64,000 nucleotides of DNA from an uncultured Flavobacteriales bacterium. GTDB taxonomy: Bacteria > Bacteroidota > Bacteroidia > Flavobacteriales_D > Sanyastnellaceae. A model generated the notes under the pieces. It made no database searches and was not told where the DNA came from. It saw nothing but the letters and a program-made list of their open reading frames with translations. How positions within the stretch are numbered: position 1 is the stretch's first letter; each line of letters starts with the position of its first letter. Position numbers and translations under genes: made by a program. The DNA lies in NCBI GenBank assembly GCA_943787435.1, contig CALSMK010000005.1:1-64000 (forward strand), read 5' to 3'. Shown here piece by piece: positions 11,167-20,901 of the stretch.

Positions 11167-11814
11167 GCACCGATTTGCGCCCTTCTCGGGCAGTTTGGAT
11201 TGTGGCGGCTGTGCTTCTGCTTGATCAAATGGTCAAGGTGGGCATCAAGCTGTCATTCGCACTGGCGGAAAAGGTGACTTGGATTCCAGGCGCATTCGAC
11301 ATTCAATTCATTGAAAACGATGGAATGGCCTTTGGTTGGGCCCTTCCTGGAGCCACCGGAAAGTATGTTTTGACGGCCTTTCGCGTGGTGGCCGTTGTGC
11401 TGCTCTCCATGCACTTGTTTCGAATAGGTAAGACTGGAGCTCCCAGGGGGTTTCGTCAGGCCTTGGCTTTGATTTTGGCGGGCGCAGGGGGGCAACATCA
11501 TCGACAGCATTTTTTACGGACGGCTGTTCACGCGGAGCGGTTTTGCTCAATCCGCCACTTGGTCATGGCAAGGGGATTGGGGCAGCTATGCGCCTTGGTT
11601 CCGTGGAAACGTGGTCGACATGTTTCACATATCGGTGAAGTGGCCCAGCTGGTTTCCAGTGGAGACTTGGGTGGGGAGCGAAGTGTTCCCTCCGATTTTC
11701 AATGTGGCCGACGTGGCCATCACCTTCGGGGTGGCTTGGATTGTGATCAAACAGAAGCACTGGCTCGGTCAGGAGCCGGAACCCAGTCCCCGTGTGAGCG
11801 AATCAGCTCTATGA
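11163..11814 (+). CDS. lspA: Signal peptidase II (lipoprotein signal peptidase), frameshifted
   Basis: LLLDQMVKVGIKL; IENDGMAFGWAL; removing one G from the run 11487-11492 gives GAGGNIIDSIFYGRLF...[19 protein letters not shown] start overlaps the upstream TGA. Confidence 0.87.
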
Positions 11815-13723
11815 GGGCGTCCACGGCCCCCGCTTCAGGAATGTTGCGCTCCACCACTTCTTTCTCCTTGTAGAGGGTGATTTTACCCGGGCCTGTGCCC
11901 ACGTACCCGTAGTCCGCATCGGCCATTTCTCCAGGGCCATTGACGATGCACCCCATGATTCCGATTTTGATGCCTTTCAGGTGGTCCGTGACGGCCCTGA
12001 TTTTGGCGGTGGTCTCCTGAAGGTCAAACAAGGTCCTTCCACAAGAGGGGCAGCTGATGTATTCGGTTCGGCTGATGCGCGTTCGGGTGGCCTGAAGGAT
12101 GCCAAAGGCCGTTCCGTTGAGGGCGCGCAAGCCACCTTTCATGCCCACCTCGGATTGGATCCAAATCCCATCGGAAAACCCGTCCAGCAAAAAGACCGCC
12201 CATATCAGACGAAGCTTGCAATTGAAGGGCCTCGGCGCTCATGTGGCTCAAGTCGCGTTGCACCACAACGGGCAGGTCACATTCGGCGTGCATGAGGCGA
12301 AAAAATGCGGCGCGCAAAGAGACCAAGGCGTTGGCTTGCTGTGTGGAAAGAAGCAGAACCAAGGGGACGCCGGCATAGCGGTTCAATTCGGCAATCCGCT
12401 CTAGGCTGAGGTCCTCTGCGGCCATCTTCAGGACGTTCAATTGGTCATCCAACTGGCCTCCAGCAGCAGCGGTTTCAAAGCCCGCCCAATTCCAGAGGGG
12501 GTGGTGACGGACTGCAGAGCCTGAGTGCTTCATCCAAGCGTCGGCGTCTTGCAAGGCGACCAACCAACCAGGCAGGGCGAAATCGCATTTGCGGTCACCG
12601 ATGTAAACCAAGTCGCAAGCGGCATCGTCAGCGGCCCATTTGTCGAGTTCGGTTTGATAGCGATGCCCGAGTCCAAACAGCCCAGCGGGCGTGAGTGGCC
12701 GGCCACTGAGGTCATGGCAGACAATCGGCACTTGGGCGCCACCCACCATGGCGACAGCCCGCGTACTGCGGCGCTCGTAGGCAAAGGGGTTGAAGGCTTC
12801 AGGAACAGCGGTCGAGGCGGCGGCCGAATCGGTGCCACTTCGGCTGTTTTCGGCCTGGTCCACCAGCAGCTGCGCTACGGGATTTCGGCTTCAGGGGCTT
12901 CGGTGAGGGAAACCCGGATGGTGTCGCCCAGCCCCTCAGCAAGCAGGGTGCCAATGCCCACGGCGCTTTTGATGCGCCCATCTTCACCTTCACCGGCTTC
13001 TGTCACCCCCAAATGAAGGGGGTAAGCCATGCCTTCTTTTTGCATGCGCTCAGAGAGCATGCGGTACGCCTGCACCATGACTTGCGGATTGCTCGCCTTC
13101 ATGGACAGCACAATGTCGTGGTAGTCTTCGTCCCTGCAGATGTTCAGGAATTCCATGGCGCTCTCCACCATTCCGAGCGGGGTGTCGCCATAGTGGCTCA
13201 GGATTCGATCGGACAATGAGCCGTGGTTGGTCCCAATCCGCATCGCTCGGCCAAGGGCCTTGCACTTGTGAACCAGCGGAGTGAATCGCTCGCGAATCCG
13301 GTCGAGTTCTGCCGCATAGGTCTCGTCGGTGTATTCGTGGGTTTCGAATTTCTTTTTGTCGGCGTAATTCCCTGGGTTCACCCGGATCTTCTCAACGTGA
13401 TCGGCGGCGACTTCAGCGGCATTTGGCGTAAAGTGAATGTCGGCAACCAAAGGAACGCCTTGGTGTCCGGCGCCATCCAACTTGGCCCTGATTTCACCCA
13501 AAGCCAGCGCCTCCTTCTTGCTTGGGGCAGTGATGCGGACGATTTGACATCCGGCATCGATCATGCGAAGGGACTCTGCTACCGTGGCCTCCACATCCAT
13601 GGTGTCGGCTGTGGTCATGGATTGCACCACGATGGGGGCGTCGCCTCCAACGGTCACCCCTCCGATTTGAACCGTTCTTGTGGGCAGTCGTTCAGGGCTG
13701 GTGAGGGTCGATTCCGAAGTCAT
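11747..13723 (-). CDS. ispG: 4-hydroxy-3-methylbut-2-enyl diphosphate synthase, large type with insert domain; two apparent frameshifts
   Basis: [38 protein letters not shown]-terminal [20 protein letters not shown] and [22 protein letters not shown]; fragments 12875-13723, 12024-12863, 11747-12190. Confidence 0.92.
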
Positions 13724-13917
13724 ATCGTGCAGGTTGGCGGTATGGGTGGCAGATCGGCAGGCGCAGGGGCCGAAGCGAACGCGTGGATGAAGGTAACACG
13801 TGCCCTGCCGCCCCTGTTTCGCTTTGGGCCCTTCAATTGTCTTTCGTTGGGTCGAGATTGAACCGGCGAGACGCCCGTTGGTTTCATCTTTGAAGGGCGC
13901 AACTCCCTCGCACCACT

Positions 13918-15040
13918 ATGCTCGGTCATCAATTTCACGAATGGCGTCCCGAAAGGGACAAGCGCACCCCTTTGTGAGCGCCTGTTGGAGCTGTTCACAG
14001 AGGTTGTGACACATACCAGCGGTGATGTCGACGAGGCCATGGACTGGATGCGGACTTTGGACCGGCAACACGGCCTCACGGAACCCGACTACACCTTGGA
14101 CGATTTCTACGAAGACTTGAAGGCCAAAGGGTATTTGAGAGAAGCCACTGGGCCCGGAAATTCAGGGTTAGAACTGGGTTCAAGGGGAGAGCAGCACATG
14201 CGAAAAAGGGCCTTGGACCAGATTTTTGGCAACCTTAAAAAGGGCAGCCAAGGCCGGCACAAAACCAAAGACAGGGGGCAAGGAGACGAGCCCAATGAGG
14301 ACAAAAGACCGTATCGGTTTGGAGACAAGTTGGACCAAGTGGATTTCAGCGCTTCGCTTCGCAACGCTCAAATTCATCACGGTCCCGGGGCACAGAGTGG
14401 CCGGGGTGGTTTTCGAATGACCGAAGATGATTTGGTGGTTGAAGACCGAGAGTTCAGAAGCACCACAGCGACGGTGCTGATGATCGACATCAGCCACAGC
14501 ATGATCCTGTATGGGGAGGACCGAATCACACCCGCCAAAAAAGTCGCCATGGCCCTGGCGGAATTGGTCATGGTCAAATACCCCAAAGACACCCTCGACA
14601 TTGTGGTTTTTGGCGACGACGCATGGGAGATTTCCATTGCGGATTTGCCCTACCTGCAGGTGGGGCCATTCCACACAAACACGGTCGCAGGGCTGGAAAG
14701 GGCCATGGATATCCTTCGGCGGCGAAAGACCCCGAACCGCCAGATTTTTATGGTGACCGACGGCAAACCGAGTTGTTTGAAGGAAGCCGATGGCTACTAC
14801 AAAAACAGCTTTGGCTTGGACCCCTACATCACGGGTAAATGCCACAACCTCGCCCGCCAATGCCGCAAGCTGGGCATCCCCATCACCACCTTTATGATTG
14901 CCACTGACCCGGCGCTACAGCGATTTGTTTCGGACTTCACAGAAGCCAACAATGGCCGGGCATTTTTTACGGGCCTTCAGGGGCTTGGAGACACCATTTT
15001 CGCCGACTTCGAACGCAACCGCCGCGGGCGCGCCCGCTGA
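13918..15040 (+). CDS. VWA-domain protein (CoxE/BatA-like)
   Basis: VLMIDISHSMILYGEDRITPAKKVAMALAEL (MIDAS DxSxS) and FMVTDGKPSC. The start at 13918 requires one indel near 13974; the uninterrupted ORF is 13985-15040. Confidence 0.78.
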
Positions 15041-15046
15041 CAGACC

Positions 15047-16525
15047 ATGAACACAGCTTCACCCGACATTCTCACCCTTGGCGCCTTGCGCGATTCGGGG
15101 TATGTCCCCCAAACCATTTCCACCGAAATCCGAAACAACCTGGTGTCGCGCCTTCAATCAGGCGCCCCCTTGTTTGAGGGAATTGTGGGGTACGAAGACA
15201 CCGTCATTCCCGATGTGCAACGGGCCCTTTTGGCCGGACACAGCATGAATTTGCTGGGCCTTCGGGGCCAGGCCAAAACGCGCATTGCCAGGGGCCTGAC
15301 CGAGCTGCTCGATGAATGGGTGCCGGTTCTTGATGGCGCCCCATTGCCAGAAGACCCCATGGCTCCCATCACCTTTCAGGGGGCGAAATTGGTGGAAGAG
15401 AAGGGCGATAAAGCCCCTGTGCGATGGATGCACCGGAGCGAGAGGTATGTCGAGAAGCTGGCCACGCCAGACGTGAGCGTGGCCGATTTGATCGGAGACA
15501 TCGACCCCATCAAGGCCGCCAACGAAGGACTGGACTACAGCGACCCACGCGCCTTGCATTTTGGGCTCATCCCTAGAAGTCACAGGTGCATTTTCGCCAT
15601 CAATGAGCTGCCCGATTTGCAGCCCCGCATCCAGGTGGCGCTGTTCAACATTTTGCAGGAAGGCGACATTCAAATCCGCGGTTTCCAGATGCGTCTTGAT
15701 TTGGACATCCAGTTTGTATTCACGGCCAATCCTGAGGACTACACCAACCGGGGGGCCATCATTACACCGCTCAAGGACCGGATACAGAGCCAAATTTTGA
15801 CCCACTATCCGGCCTCTTTGGAGGACGCCATGTCCATCACCGACCAAGAGGCGAAATGGCAGCCTGGCCAATCCGATCGTGTGGCCGTGCCCGCTGTGGT
15901 TCGGCGGGTTTTGGAGCGCATTGCATTTGAAGCCCGAGAAAGCGAGTTCATCGACGAAAAGAGCGGGGTATCCGCCCGATTGCCCATCAGCGCGCTGGAG
16001 CATTTGATTGCTGCTGGGGAACTCAGGGCGTTGCGCAACGGCTCATCCAACACCACGGTTCGGGTCACCGACTTGTTGGCCGTGGTTCCCGCCGTGAACG
16101 GCAAGGTGGAATTGGTGTACGAAGGCGAGCAGGAAGGGGCTGCTGGCGTGGCTTTGGCATTGGTCAGCAAGGCCATTCGAAGGGAGTTTCCCACCTCGTT
16201 TCCGGACATTGAATCTGTGAAGCGGGGCAAGGTTGAGGATCCCTACCAGCCCATCGTGGCTTGGTTCAACAAGAACGAGTTGTCGGTGTTGCGCGACCAG
16301 CCAGACTCAGAATATGCCTCCGCCCTTCATCAAGTGGATGGCTTGGGTGAAGTGGTGGCCAAGTATTGCCCAGGAATCGAGGGGGATGAAGCCCTGGGGT
16401 ACATGGAGTTCGTGTTGCATGGATTGGCGGCGTACAATGAAATTGGTCAATCTGTGTTGGGGGCCGATGTGACTTTCGGAGATTTGATTGGCAACCTGTT
16501 TGAACCGGACAACGACGAAGATTGA
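15047..16525 (+). CDS. MoxR/magnesium chelatase-like AAA+ ATPase
   Basis: LLGLRGQAKTRIARGL P-loop-like motif, FAINELPDLQPRIQVALFNILQEGDIQIRGF, FTANPEDYTNRG; partner of the adjacent VWA gene. Confidence 0.82.
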   Translation: MNTASPDILTLGALRDSGYVPQTISTEIRNNLVSRLQSGAPLFEGIVGYEDTVIPDVQRALLAGHSMNLLGLRGQAKTRIARGLTELLDEWVPVLDGAPLPEDPMAPITFQGAKLVEEKGDKAPVRWMHRSERYVEKLATPDVSVADLIGDIDPIKAANEGLDYSDPRALHFGLIPRSHRCIFAINELPDLQPRIQVALFNILQEGDIQIRGFQMRLDLDIQFVFTANPEDYTNRGAIITPLKDRIQSQILTHYPASLEDAMSITDQEAKWQPGQSDRVAVPAVVRRVLERIAFEARESEFIDEKSGVSARLPISALEHLIAAGELRALRNGSSNTTVRVTDLLAVVPAVNGKVELVYEGEQEGAAGVALALVSKAIRREFPTSFPDIESVKRGKVEDPYQPIVAWFNKNELSVLRDQPDSEYASALHQVDGLGEVVAKYCPGIEGDEALGYMEFVLHGLAAYNEIGQSVLGADVTFGDLIGNLFEPDNDED

Positions 16526-17262
16526 GCCTTGAAGAGAACCCGAAGGAAGCGGCCATCGCATTGGCTACGGTCCGCCACAAAGACGGTGTGGCCATCCTTC
16601 GTGTGTTCACCCGAGAACATGGAATCGTGGGGTGCTTGGTGCGGGAAGGCACCAAGGGCGCAAGGCGGGGTCGCAACCTTCATGCACCGCTGTCCATGCT
16701 GGACTTGGTGGGTTTCCGCGAAATGAAGAACGGGCTCTTTCGGTTTGATCGGGCCGAACGTCCATTGCCTCAAGAACGAACCCTGCTCGAGGTCCCCAGA
16801 AGCGCAGTGGCCATGTTTTTGGCCGAGGTCATTCTTCGGACCATGGAAGCTGAAGCTCCCCACCCAGAGGTGTTCGATGCCCTGTGGGAGACGGCAGAGT
16901 GTTTGGAACGGGACAGCGCATTTGCGCGAATCCACCTGGCATTTTTGGTTCAGGCCGTTCGCGTTCAAGGGCTGAGGCCTGATGCGCCAGTGGAACCTCC
17001 GGCATGGGCAGAGCGATTCAATCTGGCCACGGCGGATTGGGAATCAGGTCCTCCAGTCGGCGAGGATTTCCTTTCGCCTTCCGAAGCCACCGCGTTTCTT
17101 CGCATTCAAGGCACGGAAATTGATAAGGTGAGGAGTCAATCGCTCCCCTCTGATGCTCGAAACCAGCTCGTGCTGCAACATGTGCACTACCTGCAACTCC
17201 ATTTATCGAACCCAAAACCGCTTCGGTCATGGGACGTGCTTCGCACCGTCCTTGCCGAGTAA
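16522..17262 (+). CDS. recO: DNA repair protein RecO
   Basis: ATVRHKDGVAILRVFTREHGIVGCLVREGT N-terminal OB-like domain and overall length; TTG start in a TTGA overlap. Confidence 0.78.
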   Translation: MSLEENPKEAAIALATVRHKDGVAILRVFTREHGIVGCLVREGTKGARRGRNLHAPLSMLDLVGFREMKNGLFRFDRAERPLPQERTLLEVPRSAVAMFLAEVILRTMEAEAPHPEVFDALWETAECLERDSAFARIHLAFLVQAVRVQGLRPDAPVEPPAWAERFNLATADWESGPPVGEDFLSPSEATAFLRIQGTEIDKVRSQSLPSDARNQLVLQHVHYLQLHLSNPKPLRSWDVLRTVLAE

Positions 17263-17278
17263 GGGCTGGGGTTTTGGA

Positions 17279-19681
17279 ATGCGCTGTGCTGTGGCCTTCG
17301 CCCTGTTGATGGGCCCCATCCTGTCCTGGGCTCAGGTGATCGAGGTTCGAGATGAAGATGGGAATCCGGTTCCTGCAGCGGTGATTCGAAATGAATCGGG
17401 CACGGCTAGGATGACCGACTTAGATGGCCGGTTGCAGCTCGACAGCCTCCTTCGTCAAGGGGACACCTTGGAAATTCGAAGCATGGGCTTTGGCACGCGG
17501 TCACTCGCCATGCCTGAATCAACCTATGATGTGGAGGTTAAACTCTCTGCCGAATCGGTCAATTTGTCCGAGGTGGTGGTGGCCGCCAGCCAACCGGCCC
17601 GCGAAACGCTCGGCGCGGTCGAGGTCAGTCGAATCTCAGCGACATCCATCGCCAGGAGGGTGCCTGCCAATGCGGCAACCTTGCTTTGGAGAACGGGTCA
17701 AGTGATGATCCAACAAAGCCAACAAGGTGGGGGCTCTCCCATTTTGAGAGGGTTCGAGGCCAATCGGATATTGCTCGTTGTGGACGGGGTGCGGTTGAAC
17801 AATGCGATTTACCGAAGTGGCCATTTGCAAAACGCCATGACCGTGGATCCATTCGCTGTGGGCAGCACTGAAGTGCGCCATGGGGCGGGTTCAGTTCAAT
17901 TCGGAAGCGATGCATTGGGGGGCGTCATTCACTACCACACGCGAAATCCAAGTTGGCAGAATGGGACGAAGGCAAGGGCCCAGGTGGTGGCGGGCTCGGT
18001 GAACCGAGGATCCTCATTTCACGCCGATGTGGAGACCACCCGGAACAATTTGGCCAGCTTCACGAGCGTGAGCCACCGGCGGTTTGGTGATTTGAGAATG
18101 GGCCGATGGAGGCCACATGGCCATGAAGAATGGGGGAAGGTGGCCTGGCTTGTTCGTTCGAATGTTCAAGGCTTGAACGTGGAGGATACAGCCGAGGAGA
18201 ACGAAGATGAGAACCTCCAGCCGGGCACCGCTTACCACCAAACAGATGTGGTTCAAAAGCTGCGTTACGGCACAACCAAAAGCCATGTGGAGCTGAACCT
18301 TCAGCACAGCACAAGCTCCAATGTCCCTCGGTTTGATCGTTTGAATGACCTCTCATCAGACGGGGGTCCAAAATGGGCCCAGTGGGATTATGGGCCGCAG
18401 CAGCGTTCCTTGGCCGCGCTCAAGTTTCGGTCCCAGGTGCAAGGGTTGGGCAACGTGACGCTCTTGGGCGCTTGGCAGCAGGTCTCCGAAACCCGGTTGA
18501 AGGCGCGATTCGGAGATTCGAGCCGAGAAGTTCAAGACGAGCAAGTCGGGGTGGGCAGCATTCAGCTGGACATCGACCAACGTTTGGGACCATGGAAGCT
18601 GGCCTACGGAGGCAGTTGGAACCACAACAATGTGAATTCCAAGGCTTGGAACGAACGCCGGGCAGATGGGTTTCTGTTGCCAGAGTCTGCCTTGACGCGG
18701 TACCCGAATGGAGGAGCCACCATGGGATCTGCAGCGGGATATGGCGGGCTTTCCCGTCGCTGGGGCCGATGGAACATGCAGGCAGCGGCCAGATACACAC
18801 GCGGATGGTTGGCCGCCCAATTTGAGGATCAGCCGGGCCTGGCGCTCCCATTTTCTTCGGTGGGGTACAACCGGGGGGCCCTGACGGGAAGCGCGACCGT
18901 GCAGTGGCAGGCCAATGGTCAATTCAATGCCCACGCCACCTTGGCCAGTGCCTTTCGAAATCCGAACGTCGACGATGTCGGCAAGGTTCGCGCCAAGGAT
19001 GGGTTTGCCGTGGTTCCATCGGACAGCCTGATGCCAGAGCGGCTTTACAACGCAGAAATGGGGGCGGTTTGGCGGTCCAAAAGTCGACGGGTCAGCCTGC
19101 AGGCCACCGGATTTGAAACCGCGTTGTTGGATGCCATTCAACCTGTGAATTCAGCATTGCAACTGGATGATGGGACCTGGACAGACACCATCGTTGTGGA
19201 GGGCGACACCAATTCCGTTCAAGTGAATGCCAATACAGGGCGGGCGCGAATCCGAGGGATTCAAGGCCAGGTCCGGTTCAAACTGAACCCGGGGTGGCGC
19301 GGCCGGCTCACGGTCAACTTGACCCGCGGAAGAGATGCGGACAACGCGCCTCTGTCCCACATTCCACCGGCCTTTGGCGCATGCATGGTTTCTCGCAGTT
19401 GGGATTGGGTCACCTTGAATATGCACGGGCACTGGAGCGCGGCCAAGCGGCTTGAAGACTATGGCCCAGGCTCCACAGACAATTTGGCGGAAGCCACATC
19501 AGAAGGCACTCCGTCGTGGTGGACCATGGGCTTGGATGTTGAGGCGAGGTTGACAACCAGAACCGCCTTGAGTTTGGGCGTCCACAATGCGCTGGACCGC
19601 CATTATAAAGTCTTTGCGTCGGGCATCAGTGCAGCCGGCCGAGATTTGCGCATTGGCTGGCGTTGGAAGCCCAACGAATGA
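17279..19681 (+). CDS. TonB-dependent outer-membrane receptor with carboxypeptidase-like N-terminal domain
   Basis: Signal peptide; plug GGGSPILRGFEANRILLVVDGVRLNNAIYRSGHLQNAMTVDPFAVGSTEVRHGAGSVQFGSDALGGVIHY; C-terminal beta-barrel. Confidence 0.88.
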   Translation: MRCAVAFALLMGPILSWAQVIEVRDEDGNPVPAAVIRNESGTARMTDLDGRLQLDSLLRQGDTLEIRSMGFGTRSLAMPESTYDVEVKLSAESVNLSEVVVAASQPARETLGAVEVSRISATSIARRVPANAATLLWRTGQVMIQQSQQGGGSPILRGFEANRILLVVDGVRLNNAIYRSGHLQNAMTVDPFAVGSTEVRHGAGSVQFGSDALGGVIHYHTRNPSWQNGTKARAQVVAGSVNRGSSFHADVETTRNNLASFTSVSHRRFGDLRMGRWRPHGHEEWGKVAWLVRSNVQGLNVEDTAEENEDENLQPGTAYHQTDVVQKLRYGTTKSHVELNLQHSTSSNVPRFDRLNDLSSDGGPKWAQWDYGPQQRSLAALKFRSQVQGLGNVTLLGAWQQVSETRLKARFGDSSREVQDEQVGVGSIQLDIDQRLGPWKLAYGGSWNHNNVNSKAWNERRADGFLLPESALTRYPNGGATMGSAAGYGGLSRRWGRWNMQAAARYTRGWLAAQFEDQPGLALPFSSVGYNRGALTGSATVQWQANGQFNAHATLASAFRNPNVDDVGKVRAKDGFAVVPSDSLMPERLYNAEMGAVWRSKSRRVSLQATGFETALLDAIQPVNSALQLDDGTWTDTIVVEGDTNSVQVNANTGRARIRGIQGQVRFKLNPGWRGRLTVNLTRGRDADNAPLSHIPPAFGACMVSRSWDWVTLNMHGHWSAAKRLEDYGPGSTDNLAEATSEGTPSWWTMGLDVEARLTTRTALSLGVHNALDRHYKVFASGISAAGRDLRIGWRWKPNE

Positions 19682-19688
19682 AGGCCTT

Positions 19689-19696
19689 TATCTTCG
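19689..19696 (+). promoter_or_regulatory. Putative -7 element (TATCTTCG) of holB
   Basis: TATCTTCG-AGAC-ATG. Confidence 0.5.
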
Positions 19697-19700
19697 AGAC

Positions 19701-20825
19701 ATGGACGTGACCCGCGAGCCGATTGGACAAGAAACACTGGCCGCACAACTGGCCCAGCGCGCAAATGACGAAGCGTTGGCGCATGCTGTGCTGTTGACAG
19801 GAGCCCCAGGCCGTGGCGGCCTGGCTCTGGCTCTCGGCTTGGCGCGTCAGTTGCACTGCAAGGGCACAGGCCCCGAGCCATGCGGCAGTTGCCCTTCTTG
19901 TTTGCAGCACGATCAACTGCAGCACCCCGATTTGCATTTCACCTTTCCCGTGGCCAAACCTCCAGGAAAGGACAAGTCGTTGAGCGTGGATCAGCTCGAC
20001 ACCTGGCGCCAAGCCATTTTGGAGATGGGCGCCCATTTTGACATGGTTGAATTGAGGGAGCGGATGTCATTGGGCAACAAGCAACCTTTTATTTCTGTCC
20101 ATGAAGCGGCCGACATTCTCCGTCGCTTGTCCCTGACCTCGCATGCCGGGGGTTGGAAGGTTCAAGTCATTTGGGGCGCGCAAACCATGAGGACGGACAC
20201 GGCCAACAAACTGTTGAAGCTCCTCGAAGAGCCGCCAAAACGCACCTTGTTCATCCTTCTTGCGGACAGCACTGAAGGGCTGTTGGCCACCATTTTGTCC
20301 AGGACACAGATCATTCCAATCGGACCGATTTCTCCCGCATCGATTCGCCAACGCCTTGAGGGTGAAGGCGGCTCAAGCGAAGCGATTTCAGATGCAGTGG
20401 CGTTGGCCGATGGAGACTTGGCGTTGGCCAGGCGGTTGGTGCAGACCGATGCGGCGGCAGAGTTTGCCATGTATGTGGACTGGATGCGGACCTGTTACGC
20501 CCGAGATGGAAGGAAAGCCGCAGGGCTGGCCGATCAATTTCACGACTTGGGAAGAGAAGCCCAAAAGCAATTCTTGGCCTATGCCTTGCACATGGTTCGC
20601 CAGTGCATTGTGGGCAATTACGGTGCGCAAGGTGCCGTGCGACTTCGCGCTGCAGAGCGGGGGTTTGCTCAAAAATTCGCGGCATTCATTCACCACGGAA
20701 ATGTGATGGACATGCAGTCCACCTTGGAAAGTGCGGCCCGTGAAGTGTCGGGAAACGTTTACGGCAGAACCGTCTTTCTGGATTTGAGCATGAAAATGAT
20801 GGAACTTCTTCATCGTCCGAAGTAG
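19701..20825 (+). CDS. holB: DNA polymerase III delta' subunit
   Basis: HAVLLTGAPGRGGLALALGLARQLHC, CGSCPSC zinc module, ANKLLKLLEEPPKRTLFILLADSTEGLLATILSRTQ. Confidence 0.87.
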   Translation: MDVTREPIGQETLAAQLAQRANDEALAHAVLLTGAPGRGGLALALGLARQLHCKGTGPEPCGSCPSCLQHDQLQHPDLHFTFPVAKPPGKDKSLSVDQLDTWRQAILEMGAHFDMVELRERMSLGNKQPFISVHEAADILRRLSLTSHAGGWKVQVIWGAQTMRTDTANKLLKLLEEPPKRTLFILLADSTEGLLATILSRTQIIPIGPISPASIRQRLEGEGGSSEAISDAVALADGDLALARRLVQTDAAAEFAMYVDWMRTCYARDGRKAAGLADQFHDLGREAQKQFLAYALHMVRQCIVGNYGAQGAVRLRAAERGFAQKFAAFIHHGNVMDMQSTLESAAREVSGNVYGRTVFLDLSMKMMELLHRPK

Positions 20826-20901
20826 GGGGCACCGTGGCATCGGCTTATCTTCGGATGGAGCGTCGGACCAATCCGGCATCTTGAAGCGAGGACCAGGAGA
20901 C

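Noticed and set aside
13918-16525. MoxR-VWA pair as a novel defence or ternary counter-conflict system
   Set aside because: No accompanying effector genes; the pair sits in a housekeeping context and resembles widely conserved chaperone-like MoxR/VWA pairs.
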